Source: Flavobacteriales bacterium
Lineage (GTDB): Bacteria; Bacteroidota; Bacteroidia; Flavobacteriales_D; Sanyastnellaceae
Reading direction: 5' to 3'
NCBI GenBank assembly: GCA_947448135.1
Contig: CANFLZ010000009.1
Location: 1 to 64,000 of the forward strand
DNA: 64,000 bases
In this document: one piece after another, positions 1 to 8,331 of the stretch
Position numbering within the stretch: position 1 is the stretch's first letter
Layout: each line of letters opens with the position of its first letter
The notes under the pieces: generated by a model
Databases searched by the model: none
Told to the model about the DNA's origin: nothing
Seen by the model: only the letters and a program-made list of their open reading frames with translations
Position numbers and translations under genes: made by a program

Positions 1-324
1 ACACAAGCCAAAGGGACAGAGACATCGCAATCATTGCGAGAACAAGTCATTCAAGCACGTTGCATTCAGATACAACGTGCCAATCAGCACAATGCCGCCC
101 TATCAACGGCACAACTCAAAAAATTTGCTCCTTTGAATCCTACCTGCTTGAGTTTACTCAAAACCGCCATGGAACGACTAAAGCTTTCCGCTCGCTCTTA
201 TGACCGCATCATCCGGGTCTCGCGCACAATCGCAGATCTGGAAGGATGTGAACACATCCAAACCCACCACCTCTCAGAGGCCATTCAATACCGGAGCCTA
301 GATCGAGAAAATTGGGCAGGATAG
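1..324 (+). CDS. YifB/ComM-like Mg-chelatase family ATPase, C-terminal fragment
   Basis: The frame is open from the first base, so the gene begins upstream and only about the last 107 residues are visible. The fragment matches the C-terminal Mg-chelatase-like domain of the ComM/YifB family: a segment with IQIQRAN and LNPTC, then a helical stretch containing LSARSYDRIIRVSRTIADL and ending HLSEAIQYRSLD. In this family that region follows the AAA+ core; ComM is a helicase-like protein that promotes branch migration during natural transformation. The catalytic Walker motifs lie outside the window, so activity cannot be judged. The TTG at 34 is internal to the frame and is not a start. A sensor kinase follows after 16 nt. 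Confidence 0.85.
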   Translation, partial: TQAKGTETSQSLREQVIQARCIQIQRANQHNAALSTAQLKKFAPLNPTCLSLLKTAMERLKLSARSYDRIIRVSRTIADLEGCEHIQTHHLSEAIQYRSLDRENWAG

Positions 325-328
325 TTGT

Positions 329-336
329 TATTTTAG
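329..336 (+). promoter_or_regulatory. -7 promoter box (TATTTTAG) abutting sensor kinase start
   Basis: The sequence resembles the Bacteroidota -7 element TAnnTTTG, with A in place of the third T. Only 4 nt separate it from the ATG at 341, so transcription would begin at or next to the start codon. No clear -33 TTG is seen. Confidence 0.4.
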
Positions 337-340
337 CAAC

Positions 341-1807
341 ATGTTCCATTTCAATCTGCGCACCCGAATCTACTTCTCCATGCTCGCCATTTTGGCGTTG
401 GCCTTTCTGGTAACCGGTGTTGTTGCATTGTACAACGATGTCGAACAAAACAAAGCCTTTAACCAAGAAGCGCTCGAGAAAAAAGAAAGATCCGTGCGTG
501 CGTCTCTGGATTACTTCCTCAGACACGAAGGGGGTCACATGTCGCCCGATAGCGTGGCCTATAAATTCGGTGATAAAATATGTGAGTTGGCTGATGTACA
601 CGACATGTTCATCGGGCTCTTTGATCTAAAGGGGGAGTACCTCATCTCCAACAACAGCGCGTATTTGGACTCGCTTCAAATTCCAGAACAAGTGCCCGTT
701 GATATTGTGGAAAGTATCAACAGTGGTTGGGATAAAAAGTTGGTCTACGACAATTACCAGCACAAAAACTATACCCTGGCCTATTGGCTCTTTACGGATA
801 TGGACCAGCATCCCATCGCGATCATCGCGATGGACTACTCCAATTTGGACGAAGAATCGAAGGATGTAAAAGACTTCTTGTTGGGCATCAGCGGAAGTTA
901 CATTTTGCTGTTTTTTGTTGCCGCCTTTTTGGCATTCTTCCTTTCTCGCTATATCACGCGCTCCCTGCGCGTCATTGCAGCCAAGATGAAATCCACCGAC
1001 CTTCAAAATAAATTCGAACCGCTGACTTGGGAATCGAATGACGAAATAGGAAATTTAGTATTAGAATACAACAAGATGTTGGCCGTATTGCAAAAGAGCG
1101 CCGATCAATTGGCAGAAAACGAACGAGAAGGAGCTTGGCGCGAAATGGCGCAACAAATTGCACACGACATCAAGAATCCATTAACCCCCATGCGCCTGCG
1201 TGTGCAACATCTGGCCAGACAATTCGACAACGGCAATAATCCACAATTTGCGGGGCAGTTGCAAACTTTTGTTCAAACCATGACCGAACAAATTGATATC
1301 CTGGCCAATATCGCCAATGCCTTTGCTCAATTGGCAAAATCAGAAAATTTGCAGTTAGAATCCATTCTCTTGGAGAATTTTATTCTCAATCAAGTGGCCT
1401 TATTCAAGGATGAAAACAGCTCGATTCAATTGTACAATTTGTATCCAAAAACAACCATTCAAACAGAAATCAATAGTCTTAACCGAATATTCTCCAACAT
1501 CATCACCAACGCTTTTCAAGCGAAAAAAGAAAATGTCCCCTTACAGTTGGATATCAATGTTTGGCGGAATCATCAAAATATATTTATCCGAATTCATGAC
1601 AACGGAGTTGGCGTTTCCAAAGACATTGTAGAGCGCCTGTTTCAACCGCGTTTTACCACCAAAACTACAGGTTCTGGAATTGGATTGGCCACGGTAAAAG
1701 CATTGATGGAAAAGATGAACGGTAAAGTAGTTTGCAAGAGTCAACCGGGAGTTGGCACTTCATTCTTTTTGATTTTCCCTATTTCAGAGGGCGCGTTGGA
1801 TAAATAA
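341..1807 (+). CDS. NtrY-like membrane sensor histidine kinase
   Basis: A 488-residue inner-membrane sensor kinase. It has a transmembrane helix at about 11-30, an extracytoplasmic sensor region at about 31-178, a second helix at about 180-201, a HAMP-like linker at about 202-255, a phosphoacceptor box with HDIKNP (His275) and a C-terminal ATPase domain with N box (Asn390), DNG (420-422) and GSGIGLA (444-450). The HDIKNPLTPM form of the H box is typical of the NtrY/NtrB subfamily. The signal sensed is not evident, and no response regulator is adjacent, so its partner must lie elsewhere. The end overlaps the convergent cyclase gene by 29 bp. Confidence 0.9.
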   Translation: MFHFNLRTRIYFSMLAILALAFLVTGVVALYNDVEQNKAFNQEALEKKERSVRASLDYFLRHEGGHMSPDSVAYKFGDKICELADVHDMFIGLFDLKGEYLISNNSAYLDSLQIPEQVPVDIVESINSGWDKKLVYDNYQHKNYTLAYWLFTDMDQHPIAIIAMDYSNLDEESKDVKDFLLGISGSYILLFFVAAFLAFFLSRYITRSLRVIAAKMKSTDLQNKFEPLTWESNDEIGNLVLEYNKMLAVLQKSADQLAENEREGAWREMAQQIAHDIKNPLTPMRLRVQHLARQFDNGNNPQFAGQLQTFVQTMTEQIDILANIANAFAQLAKSENLQLESILLENFILNQVALFKDENSSIQLYNLYPKTTIQTEINSLNRIFSNIITNAFQAKKENVPLQLDINVWRNHQNIFIRIHDNGVGVSKDIVERLFQPRFTTKTTGSGIGLATVKALMEKMNGKVVCKSQPGVGTSFFLIFPISEGALDK

Positions 1808-2531
1808 TGGGACGAGATGGAGCCGCGTCCATCTCGAAAGAAGGTGGTTGTAATGAAAGACAATACAAACCGTCACTGATTTTATCTTCAACAAATATCA
1901 TTTCACTGATTGTTGCTTCGTATCTGGGATTTTCTGGATATCCCCAAAATGCATGATGACATTGCAGTTTTCCCTCATCCGATTCCCGATCAACACTGGG
2001 TAAATCGACCAACAAATGCACTACGCCCAATCGATTCAAGTGACCGCCAATTTCACTTTCCAAATAAGGAAAATTGGTATCTGAATAATCATGATGCCGT
2101 TTGGACAAACCATTGGGCAAGGTGCGGATAATCAACGCCTGAGGTCGGTATTTTTCCACCAACGATGCAATGTCTTTCCAATAAATCACCGCGTCACCAT
2201 TGCTCTCCAACATAGGCGAAACCGTTACCAACAAGGCATGCGTAAAAAAGGGGCCCTGCCATTTGGAAATGGGAAACTGATCTTTATCGATATGGCCCAA
2301 GGTCTCAGTATGGGTTCCATGACCATGCGGATTCATATGCACTTCGAAGAAATTGACTTTTCCACCCAGTGCTATGCTTCCGACGAAACCATTTTCCATA
2401 ACGGGTTGAATCTTGGGCGGTGCAACATACCAAGCTCTCGGTCCTTGAGCAGACAAGGGCAATGACAATGAGATAGGCTTGGAGAAATCGGACTGCCACT
2501 CCTCACCTTGGTGGTGATAATTGAACAACAT
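1779..2531 (-). CDS. Cyclase-family (kynurenine formamidase-like) metal-dependent hydrolase
   Basis: A 250-residue cytoplasmic protein of the putative cyclase/kynurenine formamidase family. The metal-binding signature is present as HGHGTHTETLGH (in the family usually HxGTHxD), and a C-terminal region with HHAFWG and ending near APSRPII is as expected. Family members hydrolyse amide or ester bonds using bound metal; the substrate here is unknown. I chose the ATG at 2531 because it lies one base past the stop of the upstream M23 gene; ATG 2561 would overlap that gene and is possible. The two genes are likely cotranscribed. The 3' end overlaps the convergent kinase gene. Confidence 0.8.
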   Translation of the reverse strand: MLFNYHHQGEEWQSDFSKPISLSLPLSAQGPRAWYVAPPKIQPVMENGFVGSIALGGKVNFFEVHMNPHGHGTHTETLGHIDKDQFPISKWQGPFFTHALLVTVSPMLESNGDAVIYWKDIASLVEKYRPQALIIRTLPNGLSKRHHDYSDTNFPYLESEIGGHLNRLGVVHLLVDLPSVDRESDEGKLQCHHAFWGYPENPRYEATISEMIFVEDKISDGLYCLSLQPPSFEMDAAPSRPIIYPTRPLK

Positions 2532-2532
2532 A

Positions 2533-3363
2533 CTAAAAGTAGATTTTGGGATCAATGGCATTTCCCGATCGCCACATTTCAAAATGCAAGTGCGCTCCCT
2601 TTTCTTTCTCCCAAGCATTTCCCACCAATCCCAAAACGGATTGCCCTTGCACACTTTGGCCCACGTTCACCATGAGCCTTTGCAGATTAGAATAAACCGA
2701 AAGCCAACCATCCGCGTGTTGCACTGTCACTTGCCAAGCTCCTGATGCGACAGGAACAACACCAATCACCCTTCCTTCAGCAATCGCCATCACAGGAGTG
2801 GACAGTGCCGTCGCGTAATCCACGCCAAAATGCTTTTTTTCCAAAGAGAATTTCTGAATGGTATTGCCCACAACAGGTGCGGTAAAATCGGTAGCCGATA
2901 AACTAAAATTCTTCCGCATCTTCTTGGCCTTCATTTCCAAATCATACAAGCTATCTTCAGAAGTCCACTCCAATTTCTTGGTCTTCAATTTTGTGGTGTC
3001 CACTTTTTGCGTGACAACTCCTCCCGACAATATGGTTTTTACACTGCTCAAATAAGCTTGGTTTTGAACCAATACCCGATTCAAAGAATCTGCTGTGATC
3101 CTTGCCTCTCGAGCCTGCTCGCGATATTCAATATCGACATAGCCCGGAACCAAATACACCTTCAGTGGCGTGAAGGCAACCAACAGATAAATAATCAATC
3201 CAAAAACAAACAGCAATCCACCAAACATCACAATGACGTTCATGGGCGTAAGAGAATAACTAAAACGTTCCTCGAAGGTGCTTTCATTCAAAACAGTCAA
3301 TCGAAATTTCGATTTTAGTTTCTTCAGCAATTTTTTCCTTCTGGGACGTTTCTCTCTTTTCAT
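2533..3363 (-). CDS. M23 (LytM) family peptidase, membrane anchored
   Basis: A 276-residue protein with a basic cytoplasmic N-terminus, one transmembrane helix at about 43-63, a coiled-coil-like stretch at about 80-155 and a C-terminal M23 domain at about 165-276. The zinc ligands and catalytic residues are present: HFGVD (His178, Asp182), VQHAD (His216) and HLHFE (His258, His260). It should face the periplasm and act on peptidoglycan cross-bridges, or, as for many LytM proteins, help activate other hydrolases. It is divergent from sprE with a 78-nt shared control region, an arrangement that recurs in Bacteroidota as far as I know. The cyclase gene follows after one base. Confidence 0.9.
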   Translation of the reverse strand: MKREKRPRRKKLLKKLKSKFRLTVLNESTFEERFSYSLTPMNVIVMFGGLLFVFGLIIYLLVAFTPLKVYLVPGYVDIEYREQAREARITADSLNRVLVQNQAYLSSVKTILSGGVVTQKVDTTKLKTKKLEWTSEDSLYDLEMKAKKMRKNFSLSATDFTAPVVGNTIQKFSLEKKHFGVDYATALSTPVMAIAEGRVIGVVPVASGAWQVTVQHADGWLSVYSNLQRLMVNVGQSVQGQSVLGLVGNAWEKEKGAHLHFEMWRSGNAIDPKIYF

Positions 3364-3405
3364 GGAATATTTTCAATTCCTACAAATTAAAGAAGGAAAA
3401 TGAAA

Positions 3406-3413
3406 TAAATTTG
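3406..3413 (+). promoter_or_regulatory. -7 promoter box (TAAATTTG) for sprE
   Basis: An exact match to TAnnTTTG lies 28 nt upstream of the sprE ATG in the divergent region between the M23 gene and sprE. No well-spaced TTG -33 element is visible. Confidence 0.55.
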
Positions 3414-3441
3414 GACTTTTGCGGTTTATACCCAATTTAAA

Positions 3442-6096
3442 ATGATAAAGTCAACCCTATTACGCCCGATAGCATTGCTGTTTTTCCTGGCCATGCTGGT
3501 GGTAGCCTGCACAACCAAGCGGGATGGTGTGGCTTATCGCATTTATCACAATACCACAACGCACTACAACGGGCACTTCAATGCCGATCAAGCCATGATC
3601 AAAGCTGAAGGCAAAATTATTTCCAATACAACGGAGGATTATGATTCCATTCTTTCGGTCATCGCTTTGGGCAATGATGATGCGGCAAAGACGGCCTACG
3701 AAGATCTGGAGCGCGTTATTGAAAAAAGTGAAAAGGTCATCGCCAAGCACACCATTACAGGAGAAAAAAAGGGAAGCATCAAATGGCCTGAATACAACCG
3801 CTGGATTGATGAGAATTACGTTTTAATTGGCAAGGCGCATTACTACAAGAAGAATTACAATGAAGCAGAAAAGCTGTTCCAGTTTGTTTCCAGAAAATAC
3901 ACAGAACCCAATGCTATCGGCGTAAGTAGCTCTTGGTTAGCTTTGGATTTACTGGCACAAGACGAACCCGCAAAGGCCATTCAATTGATGACGCGAGAGG
4001 AGTTTAATCCTGCGCTCATGACGGCAAAAAATCAAGTTTTTTACCACAGCGTTTTGGCGCAATTGTACATCTACACGCAAAAATGGGAAAAAGCAAAAGT
4101 TGAACTTCAGCATGCTTTGGCTGCAACGAAAAAGAAAAAAGAGCGCGCTCGTTTGTATTTTATTCTGGGTCAGGTGCATGAGAGACTTGAGGAATTTAGC
4201 GCCGCGCAGACGCAATATGCCAATGCCCTCAACTCCAAACCCACTGTTGAATTAGGCTTCCAAGCACGCATGAAAAAAGCCCTGAATGCGCTGCGAAATG
4301 GTTCTAGTTCTTTGATCGCAAAGGCTGAATTGCTCAAAATGCTGGAGGATGTAAAATACTCTGATTACAAAGACCAAATCCTTTATACCCTAGCCATCAT
4401 GGCCGATGAGCAAGGCGAAACAACGGAAGCCAAACAACTCCTGTCCCGATCAATCAAAGAATCAAAAAAGAACAAAAAGCAAAAAGGAAAATCTTTTTTA
4501 AAGTTGGCCGATTTGCACTTCCTCGGAAAAGAATATGTCTCAGCGCAAGCGGCGTATGACAGTACCCAAAAGTATATCACCGACAAACATCCGAGATACG
4601 ATGAAGTGAGCGGTCGCGCCAAAAGCCTCACCGAGTTGGTTCAATATCTCAATAAAATTGAATCCGCCGATAGTCTCCATAAAATTTGCGGAATGTCCGC
4701 ACAAGAGCAGTTGATGGCCATCAAGGATATTCGTCAAAAATTAATTACCCAAGAAACAGCCAAAAGAGAAGAGGAGGCGCGATTGGCTGCTGAACGGCAA
4801 GCAGCAACATTGGCCAATTCGGGGACTGCGGGATTTTGGTGCTACAATAAATCCATGCGAGACAAGGGGTATGAAGAGTTCTTAAATTATTGGGAGGATC
4901 GCCCACTCAAGGACAACTGGCGTTTGCAGGCCAAGCTCACCACCATGAATGACATTCCAGATGAGCGACCCGGAACAGCCGAGTCTGCTGAAGATCCGGC
5001 CAACAGTGTAGAAAACGCTGTGGCCAGTGAAGAGGACCTGCTCAAAAGCTTGCCTTGTAAAGATCAAACCAAAATGCAAACCATGGCATCCGAGCGTTGC
5101 GAAGCCTACTACAAAGCTGGTTTGGTGTACAAAGAGGATTTGAATGATGAAAATGCAGCGCTACAAATCTGGGAAACGTCTTTGAAAAAAGTGGAAGAGA
5201 ATTTATATACGCCGCTGACTTATTACCAAATCTATCGCACTTGGAAAACCGTTGAAGAATGGGGCGCCCAATCAAAAAATTGCGCCACTTGTTCTTCCAA
5301 CTATTGGGGCAACGAAATCAAAAAGAAATATCCTGGCTCAGAATGGGCGCGCTTTGTAGACGATCCCAATGCCAAGGACGAAGAAGAAAAAAAGAAACAA
5401 GAGGAATTGGCTGGTTACGAAGAGGTGTATCAGATGTATGCCAAACGACATTACCCAGAGGCCATGACCGCCTGCAACCAAGTGCTCAGAGAAGATAGCG
5501 CCAATCACTTGTTGTGCAAATACAGAATCTTGAGAGCCGTTTGTGTCGGCTATGTCGACGCAATGGCTGGTTTGACTGACCAATATCAAGAAGCTCTTCA
5601 AGATGTGATCAATCAATGTCCCGGTTCTCCTGAAGCAGAAAAAGCAAAAGAACTATTGCTCCCTTTCAAACCGAAAACAGAGGTAAAACCAGAAGAAACC
5701 AAACCCGCACCACCCTTGACAACAGAGGCCAATTTCACATTTGACGAGAACACGGAACATTACTTCGCCATTGAAATTCCAGCCTCAACACCAGACATCA
5801 ACAGCTACAAAGCAACAGTAGCTGATTACCTCCAAAAGAATTACGCTTCCAATAAGCTTACAGTGACTGGCAATATGCTCAATACCGACACGCAGCTGCT
5901 CATGACGAAAAGTTTCAAAAAACTGGTTGATGCTCAAGATTTTATGAGTACTTTCGCAAAGAATAGTACTGATCTGAAGTCAATTAATGACAAGAACTTT
6001 AATTATTTCTTGATTTCAAAATCAAATTATATTCAGCTTTTTAAAGCAAGAAATTTAGACGCATACAAAACATTTTATAAACAAAACTATCCTTAA
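3442..6096 (+). CDS. sprE: SprE/PorW-like TPR lipoprotein of type IX secretion
   Basis: An 884-residue lipoprotein. The N-terminus carries a signal peptide with the lipobox VVAC followed by TTKRDG, and the early motif RIYHNTTTHYNGHFNA is characteristic of the SprE (Flavobacterium) / PorW (Porphyromonas) family. Tetratricopeptide-like helical repeats fill about 90-430. A charged linker with a Lys/Pro/Glu-rich stretch lies near 740-760, and a small C-terminal domain covers about 765-884. SprE/PorW is a periplasmic component required for the type IX secretion system and gliding; here it serves the two sorted cargo proteins in this window. The downstream bactofilin and AtpZ genes match the usual neighbourhood of this gene in Bacteroidota. 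Assignment rests on motif memory and synteny, not on alignment. Confidence 0.82.
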   Translation: MIKSTLLRPIALLFFLAMLVVACTTKRDGVAYRIYHNTTTHYNGHFNADQAMIKAEGKIISNTTEDYDSILSVIALGNDDAAKTAYEDLERVIEKSEKVIAKHTITGEKKGSIKWPEYNRWIDENYVLIGKAHYYKKNYNEAEKLFQFVSRKYTEPNAIGVSSSWLALDLLAQDEPAKAIQLMTREEFNPALMTAKNQVFYHSVLAQLYIYTQKWEKAKVELQHALAATKKKKERARLYFILGQVHERLEEFSAAQTQYANALNSKPTVELGFQARMKKALNALRNGSSSLIAKAELLKMLEDVKYSDYKDQILYTLAIMADEQGETTEAKQLLSRSIKESKKNKKQKGKSFLKLADLHFLGKEYVSAQAAYDSTQKYITDKHPRYDEVSGRAKSLTELVQYLNKIESADSLHKICGMSAQEQLMAIKDIRQKLITQETAKREEEARLAAERQAATLANSGTAGFWCYNKSMRDKGYEEFLNYWEDRPLKDNWRLQAKLTTMNDIPDERPGTAESAEDPANSVENAVASEEDLLKSLPCKDQTKMQTMASERCEAYYKAGLVYKEDLNDENAALQIWETSLKKVEENLYTPLTYYQIYRTWKTVEEWGAQSKNCATCSSNYWGNEIKKKYPGSEWARFVDDPNAKDEEEKKKQEELAGYEEVYQMYAKRHYPEAMTACNQVLREDSANHLLCKYRILRAVCVGYVDAMAGLTDQYQEALQDVINQCPGSPEAEKAKELLLPFKPKTEVKPEETKPAPPLTTEANFTFDENTEHYFAIEIPASTPDINSYKATVADYLQKNYASNKLTVTGNMLNTDTQLLMTKSFKKLVDAQDFMSTFAKNSTDLKSINDKNFNYFLISKSNYIQLFKARNLDAYKTFYKQNYP

Positions 6097-6107
6097 ACCA
6101 ACCGCTT

Positions 6108-6500
6108 ATGGCACGTTTACCAGAAAATCCTGTTGACACATCCATCAATCGTATTGTCGAAGGAACTTCCATTAAAGGAGACATCCGTTGCGAGAGCAAC
6201 ATTCGTATTGACGGAATTTTTGTTGGAGACTTGATTACCAAAGGTCGTTTGGTAGTAGGTCCTAACGGAAAAATCGAAGGCAACGTTACTTGTCAAAATG
6301 CAGAGTTGGAAGGTCAAATCAAAGGCAAGTTGCAAGTTCAACAATTGCTTACCTTGAAATCTACAGCAAAAGTAGAAGGTGATATGATTACTGATAAATT
6401 GGCCATTGAACCGGGTGCCAACTTCACAGGAAGTTGTAGCATGGGTACCAAAATCAAGGACATCAAAATAGATGCTCCAGTTGAAGCCAAAGCAGTCTAA
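6108..6500 (+). CDS. Bactofilin-family polymer-forming cytoskeletal protein
   Basis: A 130-residue protein consisting almost entirely of the bactofilin (DUF583) right-handed beta-helix: repeated short hydrophobic strands with Gly turns, such as GTSIKGDIRCESNIRIDGIF and GNVTCQNAELEGQIKG. Bactofilins polymerise without nucleotide into filaments on the cytoplasmic membrane face and position cell-wall or motility machinery. It starts 11 nt after sprE and overlaps atpZ by 29 nt, so it belongs to that operon. Length is normal for the family. Confidence 0.92.
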   Translation: MARLPENPVDTSINRIVEGTSIKGDIRCESNIRIDGIFVGDLITKGRLVVGPNGKIEGNVTCQNAELEGQIKGKLQVQQLLTLKSTAKVEGDMITDKLAIEPGANFTGSCSMGTKIKDIKIDAPVEAKAV

Positions 6501-6681
6501 TTCTCGTTCTTTTCTACAATACGCCGCAATGGCCAGTCAAATGACTGCCATCATGCTCGTATTTATTTTTCTGGGAAGATGGCTCGACCAACAACATGGT
6601 CACACCTATACCCTTCTTGGAGCCGTCCTTGGCGTTTCATTGGCCATGTACATCATGATCAAACAGTTTATCAAAAAATGA
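6472..6681 (+). CDS. atpZ: AtpZ/AtpI-like ATP synthase accessory membrane protein
   Basis: A 69-residue protein with two predicted transmembrane helices at about 20-38 and 46-64, the pattern of AtpZ/AtpI (F0F1-ATPase gene 1 family); FIFLGRWLDQQHG after the first helix fits the family. AtpZ/AtpI proteins help assemble the ATP synthase c-ring and import magnesium. The ATG at 6472 overlaps bactofilin by 29 nt but is the start that preserves the conserved YAAMASQM region before helix 1; ATG 6529 would truncate it. The stop overlaps the next ATG (ATGA). atpB does not follow here. Confidence 0.75.
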   Translation: MLQLKPKQSNSRSFLQYAAMASQMTAIMLVFIFLGRWLDQQHGHTYTLLGAVLGVSLAMYIMIKQFIKK

Positions 6682-7049
6682 AAAATTTTATCCCTCCATT
6701 TTTATTTGCATCGATTATCGCAGTAGGAATAGCCATGTCCAGCTATTTCCATCTGATTACTATTCCTGTGGCGAATTGGGCATTTGGATACGTTGGGGTA
6801 TTTACTTTACTCGTTGTGTTTTTTTACAATCAATTGAGTCAATCCAAAAACAGCAAAACATTTATCACTCAATTTCTGGGATCAGTTGCTGCAAAAATGT
6901 TTGTCACATTGATTTATCTCACCATTGCGTTTTATACCCAAAAAACCTGGAGTATGGGCGAGAAAACCCAATTGGCGATTACAGCATTTGTTGCTTACAT
7001 CGCTTTTACATTGTTATTGGCCAAGAGTAAGCCAACACAAGAATCCTAG
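6678..7049 (+). CDS. Small four-helix membrane protein downstream of atpZ
   Basis: A 123-residue protein with about four hydrophobic helices (about 4-22, 32-48, 62-82 and 94-112). I do not recognise a named domain; size, helix number and position after atpZ suggest an AtpI-like ATP synthase accessory protein, which is the usual occupant of this place before atpB in Bacteroidota. The ATG at 6678 overlaps the atpZ stop by 4 nt, indicating translational coupling. Its stop overlaps that of the convergent VanZ-like gene within CTAG. Confidence 0.7.
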   Translation: MKNFIPPFLFASIIAVGIAMSSYFHLITIPVANWAFGYVGVFTLLVVFFYNQLSQSKNSKTFITQFLGSVAAKMFVTLIYLTIAFYTQKTWSMGEKTQLAITAFVAYIAFTLLLAKSKPTQES

Positions 7050-7399
7050 TATCGCTTTTTTGAGAAGATAAGCGTCAACGTGATACCAATGGTATCCGCC
7101 AAAACATCCCACCATTCTCCTGAACGATAGGTGGTGAGCAATGCTTGGGCAGACTCTAAAATCAATCCCAATCCTATTCCTACAAAAGCCAATTGGCCCT
7201 TTGAAAATCGAACGGATACCGGAGATGACAGAATAATCATCATCCATCCTGAAAACAAAATCAAATGCACCAGCTTATCCCAAGAAAGCACCTCCAGCCA
7301 TGTCCATTCAGCAGGGGTTGAGATTTTGGAAAGATGCAGAATAAAAAGAAAAAGGGTTGCAACAACGGCAACCCTATTATTTCTGAAAATCAGTTTCAA
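7046..7399 (-). CDS. VanZ-like family membrane protein
   Basis: A 117-residue protein with four predicted transmembrane helices and the VanZ-like signature: WDKLVHLILFSGW in the centre, a glutamate-containing helix with GLILESAQALL, then WWDVLADTIG. The prototype VanZ gives low-level teicoplanin resistance; the role of small VanZ-like proteins in Bacteroidota is unknown. The start is TTG at 7399, immediately after the gcvH stop; no ATG lies early enough to keep the first helix. It is probably cotranscribed with gcvH. Confidence 0.82.
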   Translation of the reverse strand: MKLIFRNNRVAVVATLFLFILHLSKISTPAEWTWLEVLSWDKLVHLILFSGWMMIILSSPVSVRFSKGQLAFVGIGLGLILESAQALLTTYRSGEWWDVLADTIGITLTLIFSKKRY

Positions 7400-7774
7400 T
7401 TACAAAGAAGCTTCATAATCCGCAGCTGACATCAAACTATCTAGGTTAGCATCAGCAGCAATTTTTACTTTAATCATCCAACCCGCTCCATATGGATCTT
7501 CGTTGACCAAAGCTGGATTAGCATCCAATTCTGGATTTACCTCCATCACATTTCCTTTAACAGGCATGAACAAATCAGAAACGGTTTTCACAGCTTCAAC
7601 TGTTCCAAACACCGCATGCTCGTCCAAGTCTTCACCTGTTGTTTCTATTTCTACGAAAACAATATCGCCCAATTCGCCTTGTGCAAATGCTGTAATTCCG
7701 ATTGTCGCTACATCACCTTCTACACGAACCCACTCGTGATCTTTGGTGTACTTTAATTCTGCTGGATAGTTCAT
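7400..7774 (-). CDS. gcvH: Glycine cleavage system H protein
   Basis: A 124-residue lipoyl carrier protein. It opens with [11 protein letters not shown] and has the lipoylation site in [17 protein letters not shown], where the central Lys carries lipoate. It shuttles the aminomethyl group between the P, T and L proteins during glycine decarboxylation. Length is normal. gcvP and gcvT are not in the window, which is usual for this phylum. A divergent promoter region with overlapping -7 boxes lies upstream at 7806-7819. Confidence 0.97.
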   Translation of the reverse strand: MNYPAELKYTKDHEWVRVEGDVATIGITAFAQGELGDIVFVEIETTGEDLDEHAVFGTVEAVKTVSDLFMPVKGNVMEVNPELDANPALVNEDPYGAGWMIKVKIAADANLDSLMSAADYEASL

Positions 7775-7805
7775 AAGTAAATAATGTGATGTAAAAATAG
7801 AACAT

Positions 7806-7813
7806 TATCTTCG
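7806..7813 (+). promoter_or_regulatory. -7 box (TATCTTCG) for TauE/SafE gene
   Basis: A TAnnTTCG match on the plus strand, 39 nt before the ATG at 7853. It shares its last two bases with the minus-strand box for gcvH. Confidence 0.45.
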
Positions 7814-7819
7814 AAATTA
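7812..7819 (-). promoter_or_regulatory. -7 box (TAATTTCG) for gcvH
   Basis: A TAnnTTCG match on the minus strand, 37 nt before the gcvH ATG. It overlaps the divergent box, giving the near-palindrome TATCTTCGAAATTA. Confidence 0.45.
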
Positions 7820-7852
7820 AATGACATTCTAAACAAAAAGACGAATATCATA

Positions 7853-8287
7853 ATGCTTCGAAAAATGGAGGTTTCAACGATTATTATTTTGGCTATGATT
7901 GGTGTCATGGCCGGAATCGTCAGCGGGTTTGTTGGCGTTGGGGGAGGTGTAATTATTGTCCCAGCTCTGGTTTATTTTCTTGGCTTCAATCAATTGCAAG
8001 GTCAAGGTGTAAGCCTTATGGTGTTGGCAATGCCCGTAGGGATTTTTGCGGTCATCAATTACTATCGCGCTGGTAATATACAAATCGCACCAGCCTTGAT
8101 TATCGCTTTGGGTTTTGTTGTTGGGGCCTACTTTGGCAGCAAGTGGGCTTTGGGGGTTGACATGAAAAAAGTAAAAACCATTTTTGGAATCTTCATGTTG
8201 GTCATGTCGCTGAAAATGATTTGGGATGGCCAAAAGAAATCCTCTGATTCGAATAAAGTTGTTTTAAAAGAAAATAATAGACCATAA
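7853..8287 (+). CDS. TauE/SafE (TSUP) family membrane protein, half-length
   Basis: A 144-residue membrane protein with about four hydrophobic helices and the N-terminal TSUP signature GIVSGFVGVGGGVIIVPAL. Typical TauE/SafE sulfite or sulfoacetate exporters have about 250 residues with two copies of this unit; this is a single unit that would have to dimerise. The reading frame ends cleanly before a terminator, and no second half follows in another frame, so it looks like a real short form. ATG 7865 is an alternative start that removes four residues. Substrate unknown; organosulfur or sulfite export is the family role. Confidence 0.82.
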   Translation: MLRKMEVSTIIILAMIGVMAGIVSGFVGVGGGVIIVPALVYFLGFNQLQGQGVSLMVLAMPVGIFAVINYYRAGNIQIAPALIIALGFVVGAYFGSKWALGVDMKKVKTIFGIFMLVMSLKMIWDGQKKSSDSNKVVLKENNRP

Positions 8288-8310
8288 AAAAAGGGAGCTT
8301 TCGCTCCCTT
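8286..8310. terminator. Bidirectional intrinsic terminator
   Basis: An 8-bp perfect stem (AAGGGAGC/GCTCCCTT) with a TTTC loop follows the TauE stop. The A-run on its 5' side gives a strong U-tract for the minus strand, so it mainly ends the HTH gene at 8332. Confidence 0.85.
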
Positions 8311-8331
8311 AATGTTTGTATAGAAAGTCAA

